Notes: generated from the letters alone by a model not told the origin. Numbered from the stretch's first letter, positions 34,568 to 47,400 are shown. The stretch: DNA of 64,000 nt from Lepidurus packardi (GCA_023053545.1 JAKZAN010000119.1:18501-82500); one strand, 5' to 3'. Program-made: numbers and translations.

Positions 34568-35425
34568 ATGAACACCTCTCTTACTGGGCTCACCGGCAGT
34601 TTCTCTGGTACTGTCATCGCTTGCCTTCTCCAGCCATTAGAAAATATCAAGATGGCTCTCATGATTCCTCCTAAGGACCTGCAACTTGATCGCAACATCC
34701 CCCGTAACTTTATAAGGGCTCATCGATACATCATAGATCACGAAGGAACTCGCGGATTTTTTAAAGGCGCAGTCGCTAGTGGTCTTCGAGCAGCTATTGG
34801 TAGTTTCTTCTATTTCTCCTCGCTCAGAACCTTCGAGAAGATGTCAGCACACTATGGTGACTCGAGTGCACGTAACTTTATGGTATCCAGTTCTGCCCGT
34901 ATCGTGAGCAGCATCTTTAGCAATCCTCTCAACGTTGTTGAAACAAGATACTAGCTCACCAATTTTAAAGGCTACAATAGCATCATGGACGCCTTTATTA
35001 AAATATATCGCTACTAAGGAATCATCGGTTTCTTCAAAGGCGGCCTTGCTTCATGTTGTAAATAAGGCGCTTTTGCTGGACTCTACTATGTTTTCTACAA
35101 GGAGATTAAGGATAACATCGGATATAATAAACTCACAGCAGGTCTCATAGCTGGAATGCTGTCAACTTCGGTGACGCATCCCTTTGAGATCGCTCGCGCT
35201 AAGCTCCAGACACAGGGGGTGCGGGAGAAATCAGAGAACGCAACGCTAATGTCAGAACTGAGGAGTATGGCTCGGAACGGAGGATGGTTCAAAGGTCTGA
35301 CTCCTCGCTTGTTGAAAAAGCCAATGTCGAACGCATTCACGTTCTTACTATTCTAAACGATTTAAGAAAGACACAGTCAAGTTGGTGATAAAGATTCTTA
35401 GAGGATAAAGTAGCGAACAATATGA
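34568..35425 (+). CDS. Mitochondrial carrier (SLC25 family)
   Basis: A 285-residue protein with three repeats, each with a P-x-[DE]-x-x-[KR]-type signature: PLENIKM in repeat 1, PLNVVETRYEL in repeat 2 and PFEIARAKLQTQG in repeat 3, plus the GFFKG, GFFKGG and GWFKGL second-helix motifs. Carriers exchange small metabolites across the inner membrane. The order and the helix-one sequence are closest to the glycine carrier SLC25A38/Hem25, but the substrate contacts cannot be checked. There are no introns; TAG and TAA in TRY-x-LTN and YRY-x-GII are Glu. The stop TGA (35423-35425) overlaps an ATG of the next gene. Confidence 0.88.
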
Positions 35426-36260
35426 GACAATCTGATTTCGGTGTTGAAGACATGTTGGGATTTCAAGATGATTAAGAACTTTGGATTGATTGGTTGATGG
35501 TTGGGTATCATAGTTTTGGATGCTATCGTTCGGGAAACAGCAATTTTAGGCTGGGTATTCCGGAATTGAAATCACAGAAAAGCGAAGAAACTACCCATAA
35601 CTAATTAGTACGCGCAATAATTCAATGATAGCTTAGTCAATGGGATGATCTCCACAAAACCATCAACCCAGATTTAGAGTCGCCTCAATTCATCAAAGTC
35701 TTAACTAAGCAAGTGACAGTGGAGTGCCACCATATGGCTGACAACTTCATCCATCCATAGCTCACCGGATAGTCCCATTGGCGGGATTCTATCATCACAA
35801 ACTTAAGATGTTCAATTTTAGTGGTCAGAGATTGTGCCGTTGCAGGAGTCTATCAATCATCGCATGCAACAGATGAGAAGACGGCAGTGTAAGTTTCCAG
35901 GAAATCCGAACAGGACACAAGGAGAGAAGAGATCGAGCATTTGAGGTTGGAAAATCAACCGAGTGCAGAATAAGATGATCCTCGAAAACGAGATTATGGG
36001 TTCTAACGATGGAGCCAGTCTATTACAAGGAAAAGAAGAAAAGAGCGGCAGTTATATGGGAGAATATAAAATTTTCGGTGGCAGAAGCACTCTTATGTTT
36101 GAGTGGGCAGTGTAGAAAGAGGGAAGCATGAGACGGCCGAGAAGGCGGATGAAATAGAGGTGGTTAAGGAGGAGGTGCCAAGATTTGGCAAGCCTAAAAG
36201 GACAGGTGGTTAATATTATTTTGGTGCCCAAATGCAGGGATTTAAAGTTGATATCTCTTT
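35422..36260 (+). CDS. Unknown conserved-looking gene overlapping the carrier stop
   Basis: Not recognised. Coding blocks: MRQSDFGVEDMLGFQDDEEL with WIDWLMVGYHSFGCYRS (from 35422), then, after a 24-nt intron (about 35610-35633), LSQWDDLHKTINPDLESPQF, MADNFIHPELTGESHWRDSI and VVRDCAVAGVYQSS; a further block GASLLQGKEEKSGSYMGEYK with RSTLMFEWAV lies in another frame near 36010-36120. The last junction is unresolved. If ATG 35422 is used, start and stop of the neighbouring genes overlap as ATGA; Met 35452 would avoid this. The protein is rich in Trp, His and Asp and looks globular. The end coordinate is approximate. Confidence 0.5.
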
Positions 36261-36365
36261 TGGCCTCGAAATGACCATTTTATTATTCTGCACTCTTTCT
36301 ATCCGCATCAATACATTAACAAAGTCATCATTATTGATCCCTCCCCTTTACCTTTAGCCTTCCGC

Positions 36366-39300
36366 ATGAACTCCTCCCACCACACCCTCCAATCTCGACC
36401 TTCGTCCCATGTACTACTTCCTTCTTTATTCTCCTTCCCCCTTCTCTCATACTCTCATCATCTCTCACCAAATTTAGAATCCGTCATCCTGCTCCCAATA
36501 ATCAGCCTCCTAGCTTTCTAACTCCCAACTCTCCGCGCACTCTGCTTCGGCCGCCTCTCCCGAGCGAGACGCTTCATCGAGCAGCTGTGACGAGTCTGAA
36601 GGGTGTCTTGAAAAAGACGGAGACTCATCATCGTCGATCATCGCAGACGATAAAGGAGCCCCAAGGAAAAAGTATGCCAACAATATATATCTCTCACCCG
36701 CACCCTCGCAATACTAACGATTTATTTGTTTGATCACCGTCATTAGAAACTCAGGCCTTTCCCGCAATGATCCCAAAGAAAAACTAAAAGCAAAATAGAG
36801 GCGAAGAGACGTCGAACATCACAGACCAAACAGCAAGAAAGTCGATCACAAAGCGCGCAGACCTGATAGGGACAACCACGGAGGCCGGCGGGAATATGCT
36901 GACAACCTGGAAGCGTACATAAAGATTGTCGAGTACCTCAAGAAAATCGAATGGGACCAACAGAACAGCCAGAACAAGATGAATCCTTTCCACTTCATGA
37001 CTGCCCAGTCTTTCTGGTTCTGGGTCTGCGCCGAATACTTCAACCACGAGTTTCTTTCGAAAACTGACCTCAAGGAACAAGCTCAAGAAGTCATGTCAAA
37101 AACTGCTAAGATATTTTATCAAGTGCCTGTTCGCCTGCAGAAGACTCTAGTGCCCGAGGAACAGGCACAATTGATGGGTTTTGAGACGCCCCCAATGCTT
37201 AAACAGGCAGCTCAGCTCAGCGATAAATTGAAGTAGGTCATTTACACACCTCAAATCGATTTGAGCTACGATCAGTCCGAGAGGCCTGCCACTGTTACCG
37301 ATATTGCTGACGATGACGTTTTCAGGAGCTCGACCAGAGCACTGCTCTACAACTTTGTGAAGAGACATTACGGCACCAGAGTCCACTATCCACTGGAGGA
37401 GCACTATAAAGCTCTGCTCGAGGAATCCAATAATAAAATTGGGTCGTCGGTGTGTGCAGGCGATCCGATCAGCCTCGAGAATGCGAACGACTCTACCATT
37501 CTTAAAATCAATCAATTCGCAGCACAAACAGGAAGTCCACAGTCCCTGCTCGGGCACTCAATGATACCTATGGACATCGAAGTCCCGATACAGCATAAAG
37601 AACCAGCATCAACGACTTCGGATGAAGCCCCTCTTAGGTCCGAAGAACCATAGCAACCAAATAATTCAGTCACTGGACTGGCTGATCACTAAGGTGTTCT
37701 GATGCAACAGGAATCCAAACACTTAATGTCTGATAATCGGGATCACCATTCTTCGTAAGCACAAAACAGTAATCCTGAACAAAACCTCGAGATCATCGTC
37801 CAACCTGTTCCGTAGCCAAAATTAGATCGTATTAACAAAGTCGTCGAGAAAGACTAGCTTCTGCTGTCAACCATAATGCATCTGCCGATTGATAAGGCGA
37901 TTTCCATCCTGGCCTCGCAAATCCAACCCATTGTTTTGCCTGACTGTTCTCACAAATCAATAATGCCAGTTGCGTCAGACCCTTTTTGCCTAATAGGCCA
38001 GTCCCACCCTCTCGAGGCAGAATTTTTCTAATATCTCAAGCGAAAGAAGCAACAACAATATGCCTAGACAGAGCTCAGTAAAAAAAGTACCAAGAATATT
38101 AGCGAAGAACAAGCTGACATTAAGTGCCAGATTTGCACGGATGGAGACTACACCGAAGACAACCTGATAGTATTCTGTTCGACATGCAACATCAGTCTTC
38201 ATCAAAGGTGTGTGGGCCTTGCAAAGGTCCCTTCGGACAGTTGGATTTGTGATGTTTGTTTAGCCTTCGGACCTCGGGGAAGGTGGTTGCCTTGTGCACT
38301 TTGTACTGTGCGCGGGGGTGCACTGAAAAGAACAAATATAGCATCTGACACCACACTTTTCAGGGAGACCAATCCCAGCTACCACGAATATCTCAAAAGC
38401 TGCGCACATGTCAAGACCAAGTAATAATATATGGATGATGGAAACTCCCTGAATGAAGATAAAATGTACTATGACTATTATAACTTGAAAGAGGCGGCTG
38501 ACGAGTCTCCCGACTGCCACTTTGTCTGGGTCCACTACTCATGTGCCATCTGGGTCCCCGAATGCTACTTCGAAGAGCGCAACTCCATCATCTCCATCAA
38601 AGGGGTTTAGACCATTGACAAAAAGTGTTTCAAATTGCTATGTGAAGTATGCCAAACCTCCAGAACAGGGGCATGTGTTAAATGCGCTGATGCAAGCTGC
38701 AGCCTATACTATCATCCTGAGTGTGCGCGAAAAGCAGGAATTTACATGGAACAGAGACATGTAGACCGACTGCAGTACTACATCTTTTGTAACTGTCATA
38801 AGCCATTAAAGCTGGTAAGGCTGATCGAGTCAAAGTCCAAAAAATACAAGGACGAAATAGTCAAGTTTTGCCGCGCTATCTAGAAGTATATTGAAACTTA
38901 TAGAATTGCAAACATGCCATTTCGGCTCCTAAAATCAGTTAAAAAGGGCAGTATCACAAGCAAGAAGTAGCTGTCGATCGTCAAGCCCGCGAAGGAGGCA
39001 AAATAAGACAAAGAAGCCGAGAACAAGTAGTTCATGCACAAACTCAAAGACTTCCTGCTCAGCAATCGCAAACTAGTCATACAGTTGAAGAAGTACCCTG
39101 GTGAAAACTACAAAGTCATCGATATTGAAGAGCCTGTCAAGAAGACCTTGCGTCATAATATCAGTAAAAATGATGATATCTGGGATTACTTGAGTTTTAA
39201 GAACATGGCTCCCCTGCAGCTGTACAAAAAGTATAAGAAGATCATGAAGGAGGATGAACAGCTGCGGGAGCAGTTTGTGAAAGACTTGAAGAGCCAGGCC

Positions 39301-40031
39301 AAGTCTTAGAAGAAAGCTGAGAAGAGGAAGGCGAAGGAGGCGGAGGAGGAGTATACCACCATCGAAGAAGGTACAAATGCATCAGATTTTGAGAATAATT
39401 TGTAGACCCTACCAAACTTTACTGTATGTGCAAGAAACTGTACCTGCCAGGAGAAAACATGATATAGTGTGAGATCTGTGAAGAGTGGTACCACTTCAAG
39501 TGCATCGGGTTCATCGGGCGGGAGGAAGATGCCGAGCGAGTGCAGTTCAACTGTTACCGATGCGAACTCTACCAAGACCCCATCAAGATTGAGCAGCGCA
39601 GGAACAAATACAAACAGTTCTACGACCCTGACTTCATCCCCAATATTCCAGTGCACGAATAGTTCGACCTCTTGAAACCCATACCCGAAGATTAAGAGGA
39701 AAAGTCATCCAATGCTGACAGTCCCTCTATACTATAAAATGCGGGCAACCATCCTGATCTGGCTGTGTCTACGTTGGACTCGGAAAATAAGCTGAACCAT
39801 ACAGTGGCAGACATAGGTGCAAAAGTAACTAGCAAAGTGTCAGACAACATAATGAGCAGACGCCAGGAAGAGAAGGATAAGAAAGGAGTAAATAAGAAGA
39901 AAATAGCATGCGAATCCTAGGAAGAGATGAGCGAAGAAGAGGGGGTAAAGAAAGAACAGGAAATAGTGGAGGAGATGAGGAGAAAGGATGCTAGTGGGGG
40001 ACAAGAACGACGAGGCAATCTATTGTTTTGA
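36366..40031 (+). CDS. BRPF/JADE-like multi-PHD chromatin protein
   Basis: About 1160 residues. After an acidic Ser-rich N-terminus come helices (YIKIVEYLKKIEWDQQN), then a PHD finger (CQICTDGDYTEDNLIVFC ... HQRC ... WICDVC), an extended PHD with CALC, FVWVHYSCAIWVPE, LLCEVCQTSRTGACVKC and YYHPECARKAG, as in BRPF/JADE/AF10 proteins, and finally a separate C-terminal PHD (LYCMCKKLYLPGENMIECEI, WYHFKCIG). Such proteins are scaffolds of MYST acetyltransferases and read histone tails. Introns 36411-36477 (67 nt), 36672-36746 (75 nt) and 39371-39405 (35 nt) restore the frame; the last lies just before the third finger. The acidic/Lys tail ends at TGA 40029-40031. No bromodomain is seen. Confidence 0.85.
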
Positions 40032-40184
40032 GGCGAAACGAGCAGAGCAAACAAATCAATGACAATTATTAATATTTCTATGTATGGGAGGGAGATCGAG
40101 TTTCTGCATCTATCTCTTGCAATCGTCGTCTTTCGAAAATAACATCCTAAACTTCCTATTCTTTCTGGTCTCAAATTATTGCTT

Positions 40185-41763
40185 TCAGTATCCCGCTAGG
40201 TACCTGTATAGTTTCCCCCAGTACCTCCAAGGAGACACCAAACATCCATACATAATACCCATAGGCAGCAAAACTAGCCACAGTCCTACTCGACTCATGC
40301 TTCCCCAGCAGCCGTTCCCGCATTGAAGGTCGCCACTCCACTCGCATGTCTTCACTAGCATATCAAACAACATGCTCCCCGGCAGACCCGCTACTATCGC
40401 TAATAGTCCCACGATAATTATCAAGGGCAACAAGAGGCACATCAGAATTCTTTTCACTCTAATATGATATTTACTGTTTTCATCTTGGAATTGAAGGCCT
40501 GAGTGCGTTATTATGTTAGTATTAACGGGATGAGTATACCTGGACAGCCGAAGACGTTAAAAGCCCGATAGTGCAGACTGCTATATTTACCCATGCACAA
40601 CCAACAGAACTGATAGCTGCAACTTGGGCAAGTCATGTGGTTGCACCCCGAGTCTTTTTGGATAGGCACTTTGCATTGGGGACATCTATAGATATTGAGG
40701 TTGGTAAAGAGTCGGTTCATGGTTGCTTCGATATTTGTTTAGCAGGTATTTTCGTGCTTAGCTCGGAAGCACTAAGTGCAGTAGATGGCCTCGCATGTCT
40801 AACAGGTGAGGGCTTGTATCTACAGTTTTCTGAAGAGAATGCCATCACAATCAGGTCTAAATTATCAAATAAGTGAATGGTTAAGTACTAGACACAGAAT
40901 TTATTGGCAGGGTTGCTTTAGAGCTGTTTCTTCTTTTTGAGTCGCAGGTATCTGTAATGCCTTTGCTCTGAATGACACTTCCTGACTGTGCTTTAGCAGA
41001 TTTGTTTCTTACAATTCTCCTGAGGACATTCGATTTCGAAGATGGCCGCATTTATAGAACCTATACACTCTATTCTTGAGAGATTCAAGCATCACAACAA
41101 CTTACCCCTCACATGTTCGAGCAGACAATTGTCACAGAATTTGTGGCCGCATTCCAGATCACAACCCAGATGGTATTATGTGAAGTTCTCTAGGCATATG
41201 CCGCAGTCGAAAGGGTCACATTCTTGTGGTCGCAACTGAGAAGTTTCTCTTTTACTATTCATATTTCCGAAGGTCATGCGTCCTTATGTAGGAATCGGGA
41301 GAACATTCTTATCTGCTTCTTATTGTGAGGATGAAGCTCTGATGATGCATTGGAGGAACCCATGTCTCCTCGCACCTTCAATTCTCGTCCTTGCTAGAAA
41401 CAGCTAGTTCCGGTTTCTCTCTATTTATGTCATCATACGCTCGATGTTTACGGCAAACCTCTCTCCAGTCAGCTGTTATACGCAGATCTTGTCCAGAATA
41501 GAGGAGTACTCTTTGTGATTGAATCCCATATCTTCGAGTTTAGCTCGCAGTATCAGTCTATTTAGGCTTGTCCGATCCATTCGTCTTGATGAATGGAAAT
41601 CGGTATTGGTCTTTTGATACCGTGTGCGTGTTGTAGGATGGTTGTGCAACTGTTCTGAGAGGCAGTGCTCTGAACTGATCGACTGAGGGCAATCGAAGTT
41701 TTAGTGATGAGTGCGGGTATCTGGGTTGAAATGATTGGGGGAGGTATTCGATACGGATGCCAT
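40185..41763 (-). CDS. RBR (RING-IBR-RING) ubiquitin ligase with C-terminal membrane spans
   Basis: RING1 is [13 protein letters not shown] ... [15 protein letters not shown]; after a short intron come [14 protein letters not shown], the IBR ([10 protein letters not shown] ... [13 protein letters not shown]) and RING2 with the catalytic Cys segment [20 protein letters not shown] followed by [14 protein letters not shown]. Two hydrophobic spans follow ([20 protein letters not shown] and a second [17 protein letters not shown]), as in RNF144/RNF19. RBR ligases accept ubiquitin on a Cys of RING2 before transfer. Introns are near 41070-41130, 40860-40900 and 40500-40540. The 120-residue N-terminal region from ATG 41763 is charged and unique. 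End is TGA 40185-40187. One junction before the IBR is not exact. Confidence 0.85.
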
Positions 41764-42003
41764 CGAGCCAGGGTGGACGATAGGGTGTTACGAATGGACA
41801 GGATATGATTTTCTTAGTATAAATTAAATAGTGGAGTGGTTCGCTAGATGCATTGTGAAAAAAGTGCTAAATATAATTTCCTGGCCGATTCTGTGGAGTG
41901 TTATCGTACCTCTTTTTCATTCATGCCTTGACACCTCGAGACCCAGATCCTCTTCCCACAAGAACAGACTCCGCATTCATTAAATCGTATACGCTCCAAA
42001 TCA

Positions 42004-43280
42004 TCAATAACTCTGAAACTTGCTCAGTCCCTCCAGCCCTTCAGCTAGCTTCTGAAATTCGTTCAACTTCTTCACATTTAGCTCTCCTTTTATCTTCCCC
42101 ACCTGATTATAGAACTGGCGGTACTGCTAATTCCTGTTCTCCAGACTCAGTATATTGTCTCTGAGGGATTCGTTCTCCACCATCAAGTGCTCTGCGACTT
42201 TCGTCAACTACTCCACTTTGCTGTTAGTCTTTTGGATCTCTTCCGTAAGTAACTTGCTCTGCTTGTTCTTTTCCTTCAACTTGTCCGTCCTCAGCATTAT
42301 ATCCTGTTCATATTTAGTGCACTTGGTGGTAAGATCTGCAATCGAGGCCTTGTTTTCGCGGTTCTCTTGGGACAACTTGTTAAGCTTCTCGTTGAGTCTT
42401 TCGATTTCTTTAATGAGTGACTCATTTTCTTCGAGTACTCTTCGCTTCTCCGCCAAAGATTTTTCGGTTGTTCTTTCTAACTCGAAAGTGAGACTCTTCA
42501 CTTATTGGGTTAGTTTTTCGCTCTACGGCAAGAACCAATGAATTGAAATGTATTACTGTTTAGAGTTGCTGCTGGTAGGCTTGTTGGTACTCCTTCAGCT
42601 CTTCTACTTTCTTGCTGCCAGCCACTAACTGCTTCTATCTCTTCTGTAGCTCTACTCGCATTCTTTCGCCCTCTGCTTGGCTAGTTTTCAGTTCATCTAG
42701 ATTGCACCCGAATATTTGTTATTTAAGAAGCTTACGTTGTCTTTCTTGGTCTGCTCTCATGTATTCGTCGAGCCTGTCCTTGACCATATCGCCTGCCTTC
42801 TTGAGCTCCTCTTCTAGTTTTTTATTTTTCTTTTTGAGCGTCGCGACACTTTCCTTTGCTGCTGACAAGTCTTTCTTCATCGCCTCCAACTCACCGTCGG
42901 GCCTTTAGACTTTTATTCGTAGAGACTTTTGACAGTCTCCCTTAATATGTTGATTTGATCTGTCTTTTCCAGATGCTTTTTTTCTGCTACAGCCATATCG
43001 TTCTTCAGGTCGACATTCCGTGCGTTTTCTGCCATAAGCTGCTTCATGTCTTGTTCCATCTTGGCTATGGTTTAGTTCTTGGATTTGACCTCCACGATAA
43101 CTTTGTCGATGAGGTGCGGGATGAGTTCGTAGGCTTAGGTTTCTTCTTGGGTGGAGACCAGATCGTCTTCCATCTACCTATTAACTCCATCGAAGTAGTC
43201 TAGAAAGGATGAAGGAGAAATGGGTTACTGGTGAGGATCTGGAAGAATTCGAACATCTTGGAGTGTTCTGAGTGGCTCAT
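42004..43280 (-). CDS. Coiled-coil protein, unknown
   Basis: Begins MSHSEHSKMFEFFQILTNYF and, after a 29-nt intron, continues YELIPHLIDKVIVEVKSKN into almost unbroken coiled coil (MKKDLSAAKESVATLKKKNK; SLAEKRRVLEENESLIKEIE; VAEHLMVENESLRDNILSLE) until TGA 42004-42006, about 350 residues. At least four introns (29, 50, about 39 and about 34 nt) are needed; each removes a TGA and restores the heptad pattern. No motor or globular domain is present apart from the first 60 residues. A cytoskeletal or ciliary linker is likely in general terms, but the family is not recognised. Confidence 0.68.
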
Positions 43281-43405
43281 GGCTGGCTGCGGAGAGTCTT
43301 GTTTTTGTCAAAATGCTGTATTTTAAATTTAAATTCACACATTTTTCATCAATGGAGCATCTTTTCTCCTTTATCCTTTTATTCCCACCTCCTGAGCTCT
43401 ATCCG

Positions 43406-44066
43406 TCACTTAAAACATATTTTTTATCCCACTCCACACTCCTCTTGTAGGTAGATCTTCACGCTCAACGCAGTCGTAGCACACTAGAATGCCCTTACGA
43501 ATCTAAAAATCCCTTGTTACTTTGCCTACGCTACTTCTTGCTTCCCTCTTGCAAGTCTTTTCTGGATCACTTCTTCTGGCTCCGTACCTCTGCCTCGCAA
43601 TCTTTTTTATAAAACTTCCCAGGTGGGGGGCAGTAGGAATAGGGCATGGCATGGCATACAAGCGTGTATTTTCTTGGCTCCCTTAATGTCGATGTCTAGT
43701 AATGGAATTTTGCCTTAGGACAAAATGCCCTCGAGGGACTTCATAGAAGTGCCATAGAAATCATTATGTACGTATTAGTACTCCAGCAGTTCATTGCCGT
43801 TAATTTTCTGTGCAGTTCTAGAGACCAGAGCTCTGAGGAAGGGCCAGTCGTATTAAAGTTTTTGAAAGCGAGGTTACTTTTTGGAACTAGGCAGCTGCGA
43901 CGAAGTAATAGTCAACTCCTTCCCTCTCTTTGGGGCGGGGAGACCTCGTGGTGTAGCTGAGATTAAGTTTAAAGAGGGGGGGCCACTTATTGACGAGAGT
44001 CTTTATGAGTAGACCCTTGCCGACTCCGGAAGGACCGCATAACAGAATGGGCACTGCTTTCTTCAT
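43406..44066 (-). CDS. Guanylate kinase
   Basis: Converts GMP and ATP to GDP and ADP. About 195 residues: P-loop LLCGPSGVGKGLL, GMP-binding LSYTTRSPRPKEREGVDYYF, ELLEYEYVHNDFYGTS, then PLLDIDIKGAKKI and the lid RLRGRGTEPEEVIQKRLA. A 70-nt intron separates FVAAAEFQK from KINGNELLEYEYV; only the acceptor at ...GCACAG keeps the frame, though other AGs lie earlier. UAR codons in EYEYVH and in EAKEQG are Glu. The P-loop is intact and the length normal for the family. Start at ATG 44066 gives a cytosolic enzyme with a short N-terminus. End is TGA 43406-43408. Confidence 0.9.
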
Positions 44067-44148
44067 TGGATCTTTTTGTAAAGATCGGTTGACGCACTTT
44101 GATGGGTTATTCTATTCACTATCTGTATAATCTTTAATAATCGCAACC

Positions 44149-44397
44149 ATGCCAACAGATCCTCAACAGCCAGAAAAGGTTTACAGCTTCTCCTTCGACA
44201 AGTACAACCTCTAGAAATTCAGGCAGCGTCAGGCGATAGCCCGAAGGAAGCTTAAGCTGGGGCTAGCCACAACGGTGTTCTGTATTGGATTTAATGTGGT
44301 CATCAGCAACCTGTACATGGTGTACAAATACTTGGACCATGAAGTCAACATCTATCAACCCAGAGTCAGCTAGTATCTACTCAATAGACTCAAATGA
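44149..44397 (+). CDS. Small single-span membrane protein, 82 residues
   Basis: An intact small frame with one hydrophobic segment (LGLATTVFCIGFNVVISNLY) after a basic patch (RQRQAIARRKLK), and a charged C-terminus (MVYKYLDHEVNIYQPRVSEY). It has no signal peptide. The shape is that of a respiratory-chain accessory subunit or assembly factor of the mitochondrial inner membrane, but no family is recognised. It sits between guanylate kinase (divergent, 82 bp) and the end of the giant receptor gene (60 bp). Two TAG codons are read as Glu. Confidence 0.6.
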
Positions 44398-44457
44398 TAT
44401 ACTGCATAGCTTTGATGATTTGAGATGAATCAATATCTTTGAGGATTCTGCCCATTA

Positions 44458-47400
44458 TCATAGATCCTACTCTTCAAAAAGCAGATTAGCTAGGTTCTTG
44501 GGGCCCGAGAGTTGTCCGTTCACCTCCTTGCTGATTTCGTCCTCGTTGTCGATCAACAAATCCTCGTCGAATCCAAAAACCCTGTTCACTTCCCGTTCCT
44601 CGTGGTCTTGAGGGTCTTGGCTAACCTCGGAAACTGATGCTAAGGGTTGATCAACATTCTCCCATGAACTGTCTGAACGCTGTTTGGATATTCCTTTCTC
44701 GAGAACCTCACCTTTTTTGCTCTAGTTAGAGAAAACCAAAATATCTTCTTGATCTTTAGAAGGGATTTATTATTTCGTCTGAGATTCTAATGGCTTGTTT
44801 ACGATGGTTCCCTCCTTCGTTTCTTGCTTGACGTCAGCGTTAAATTGAAGGATATCTGCTTTTCCGCTTCGCCCTCCACCCTCACATTCCTCAGGCTACT
44901 GCTCTTCCTCACCTATATCCAATATCAGATTAGAATCATATTGCTGGTAGCCCAGGAGATCATCCTCTGCTTCCTTATTTTTGGACTCTATCCTTGGATC
45001 GGTTTCCAGTTTTTCTCTATTTTCGTCTTCGAACTGACTCTTTATTGGGACTTCTTACATAATTACGGGTCTCTGCATCTTCTAGAAAACTGTCTCCTTT
45101 CCTTGATTGGAGATACCATCCTGACTGTGTTTCTATTCACAAACATCCTGTTGACCCATAGGATTTTACAAAGGAACCTTCTTTTCGACAACTTCTTTTT
45201 CAATAGTTTTTTCTTATTTTAGAATGTCCTCTTTGCTGAATTTGCCTTTAGCCTAGGACAATGTTCCCGAGTCTCCGTTCGGATTTCTTGTCCTTTGAGC
45301 TGCAGAGATAAAGTTGTAAGCGTTATCGGGATTGATCAATTAGTATTAGGCTTCGTCTTTCGGTTCGTTCTTTTTCCCTGATTTGACTTTCTTTTTGCGC
45401 TTGATCCTCAGTTTGACAATCTCGTCTTCATTGTGGGTCTCGACATCGATGGATTCAATCTAAGCACCCTTTTCTCCCATCTTGGCCAGACCTTCTTCAA
45501 TCTACTTCTCCATCGCCTCATTCTACGAGTCGTCTATGTACAGTTTGTAGAACTCAGTCTTGAGGAAGGCTTCTTTCACACTTTGGTATCCTATGGAGAG
45601 TCGGAAGAGATTCCAAATAATAGCAATTCCAAGCTGTAGACTCAACAGTCCAATCAGTACATTTCCATACGTAATTTTACTCTTAGTCATCGCATTTTCC
45701 ATTGTGAACACGTATATGGCCAGCGATATTTCGTAACCCAGGAATGCAGCTTCATTAAGGATGTGGCTTGTGTTTGTTAGAGACTCCTTATAGGGTCGGA
45801 CTACACAGAGGTAGATTAACATCGCCAAAGACACCAATGGAAGAAGGATTGATTGGGCTTTAGGACTCTCGAAGGTGCTCACAAGGAACAACAAAGTCAG
45901 AGCGTACCGAAGTAGATAGACAGGCCCTACCATGAGGGCATAAGGAGATTCGTCAGTTCTCACACAATGGACTAAATGCTGGTAGTCTTCTGTAAGTTCC
46001 TGGGGTTCGTTTCGACTTCTGTATAAGACTCGAGTGAATAGTGCTGAAATGACAACATAAACCAGCAAGAATAAAAGGCTAAGGAAGATGTTAGAAGATT
46101 CAAGGGGCGAGCCGACTTCATATCTTTTCATTTGAATGAAGGAGTAGAGGAGGATAGTGATGAAGTAGGCAAAAAGAATTTCATAGAAGAAACCAAATTT
46201 GACTCTCTTATTGAAGACTTAGATGAAAAGGTTGCGAGAGACCCGGTTCTTATTGATACCTTCTGAAGAAAGAATCTTAGTCAGCAAGTAGAAGAAGGTG
46301 TATAATGCCAGACAAAAGAAGATCGAACCGGAAGTGTTGATGAAGTTGATCTATCCGTCCAACTCATAGATCTTTTGGGGGATGGTCTCTTTCCAGTAAG
46401 ATGCGGTATTGGCAGACTTGAGCAGGTTGAGGCCAGGCAGGAAATATAGTGTAGATAGACGTAGGTTCTTCAGGAAATAGAACAGGTTTGGAGGGATCTG
46501 ATAGTTCAAGTATGCGTGAGCATAGACGAGTTGGAAAGTGTTGAGAGTTATCATTGTCGAGAGTGGGGAAATCAGCAATGATACTATCATCACGAAAAGC
46601 ATAACTCCACAGAGAATTAAGGAAATTACATTAGTCGGAGCTTGACTCGCAGTAGATGTTTGATAGACTTCGATCTTCCTGAACTTGATAGTTGAAGAGA
46701 TCGTCTGCAATGGGGTACCTGTGGTGCTTTGGATTGCTTCAGGGCTGATAAAGTACACTTCAAAAACTGGGTTCACGAGAGTAATGTTCAGATCGAGGTA
46801 GAGCTTGATGGTTCCATCAGGGAGCACAACAGCATCGAAAGTCACTCCAGAGTTCACCAAATCGGTGACAGAAGTTTCTGCCATCATTCTTCTCGACATC
46901 TTCAAAACGACCTTTATTATCTTGTTGAGAGATTGATTATACGTGACGTCTTGATTGAATTTAATGACGACGACTTGCTTGAAGTTCTACACAGTGCTCG
47001 TTACGGCATACGTCAGAGGAGTCGAGCATGCAGGCACATCTTTAGAACACTAGAGGCAGTCACCTTTATTGTTGCCATACAGACCTGGGGGGCAGGAAGA
47101 TACACATGTAGAGTTGTGCTTGAATTTGCCTGTACAAACCGTACAGTTTGTCGCTGTTCCTTCGCATTTCGTACAAGAAATGCTGCATTTTGAGCATGTA
47201 ACGTTGTCCACACTCAAGTATGAACCATCAGGACATTCGGACACGCACTGACTTTGGTAAAAGAGAGGGGCATTCGGATTGCAGACACTATTGCACATGT
47301 TGTTGTCAAGAGACATATAGCTTAAAGCGTTGCAAGCCGTGCAAAAAGTGGAGTTAACGCATAAGGTGCAAGTCGATGGACAAAGCTAACATCGCCTGGT

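Noticed and set aside
35600..35640. UGA recoding (selenocysteine or readthrough) inside the gene at 35422
   Set aside because: A 24-nt GT-AG intron removes the TGA and keeps the frame; no SECIS-like structure was sought or seen.
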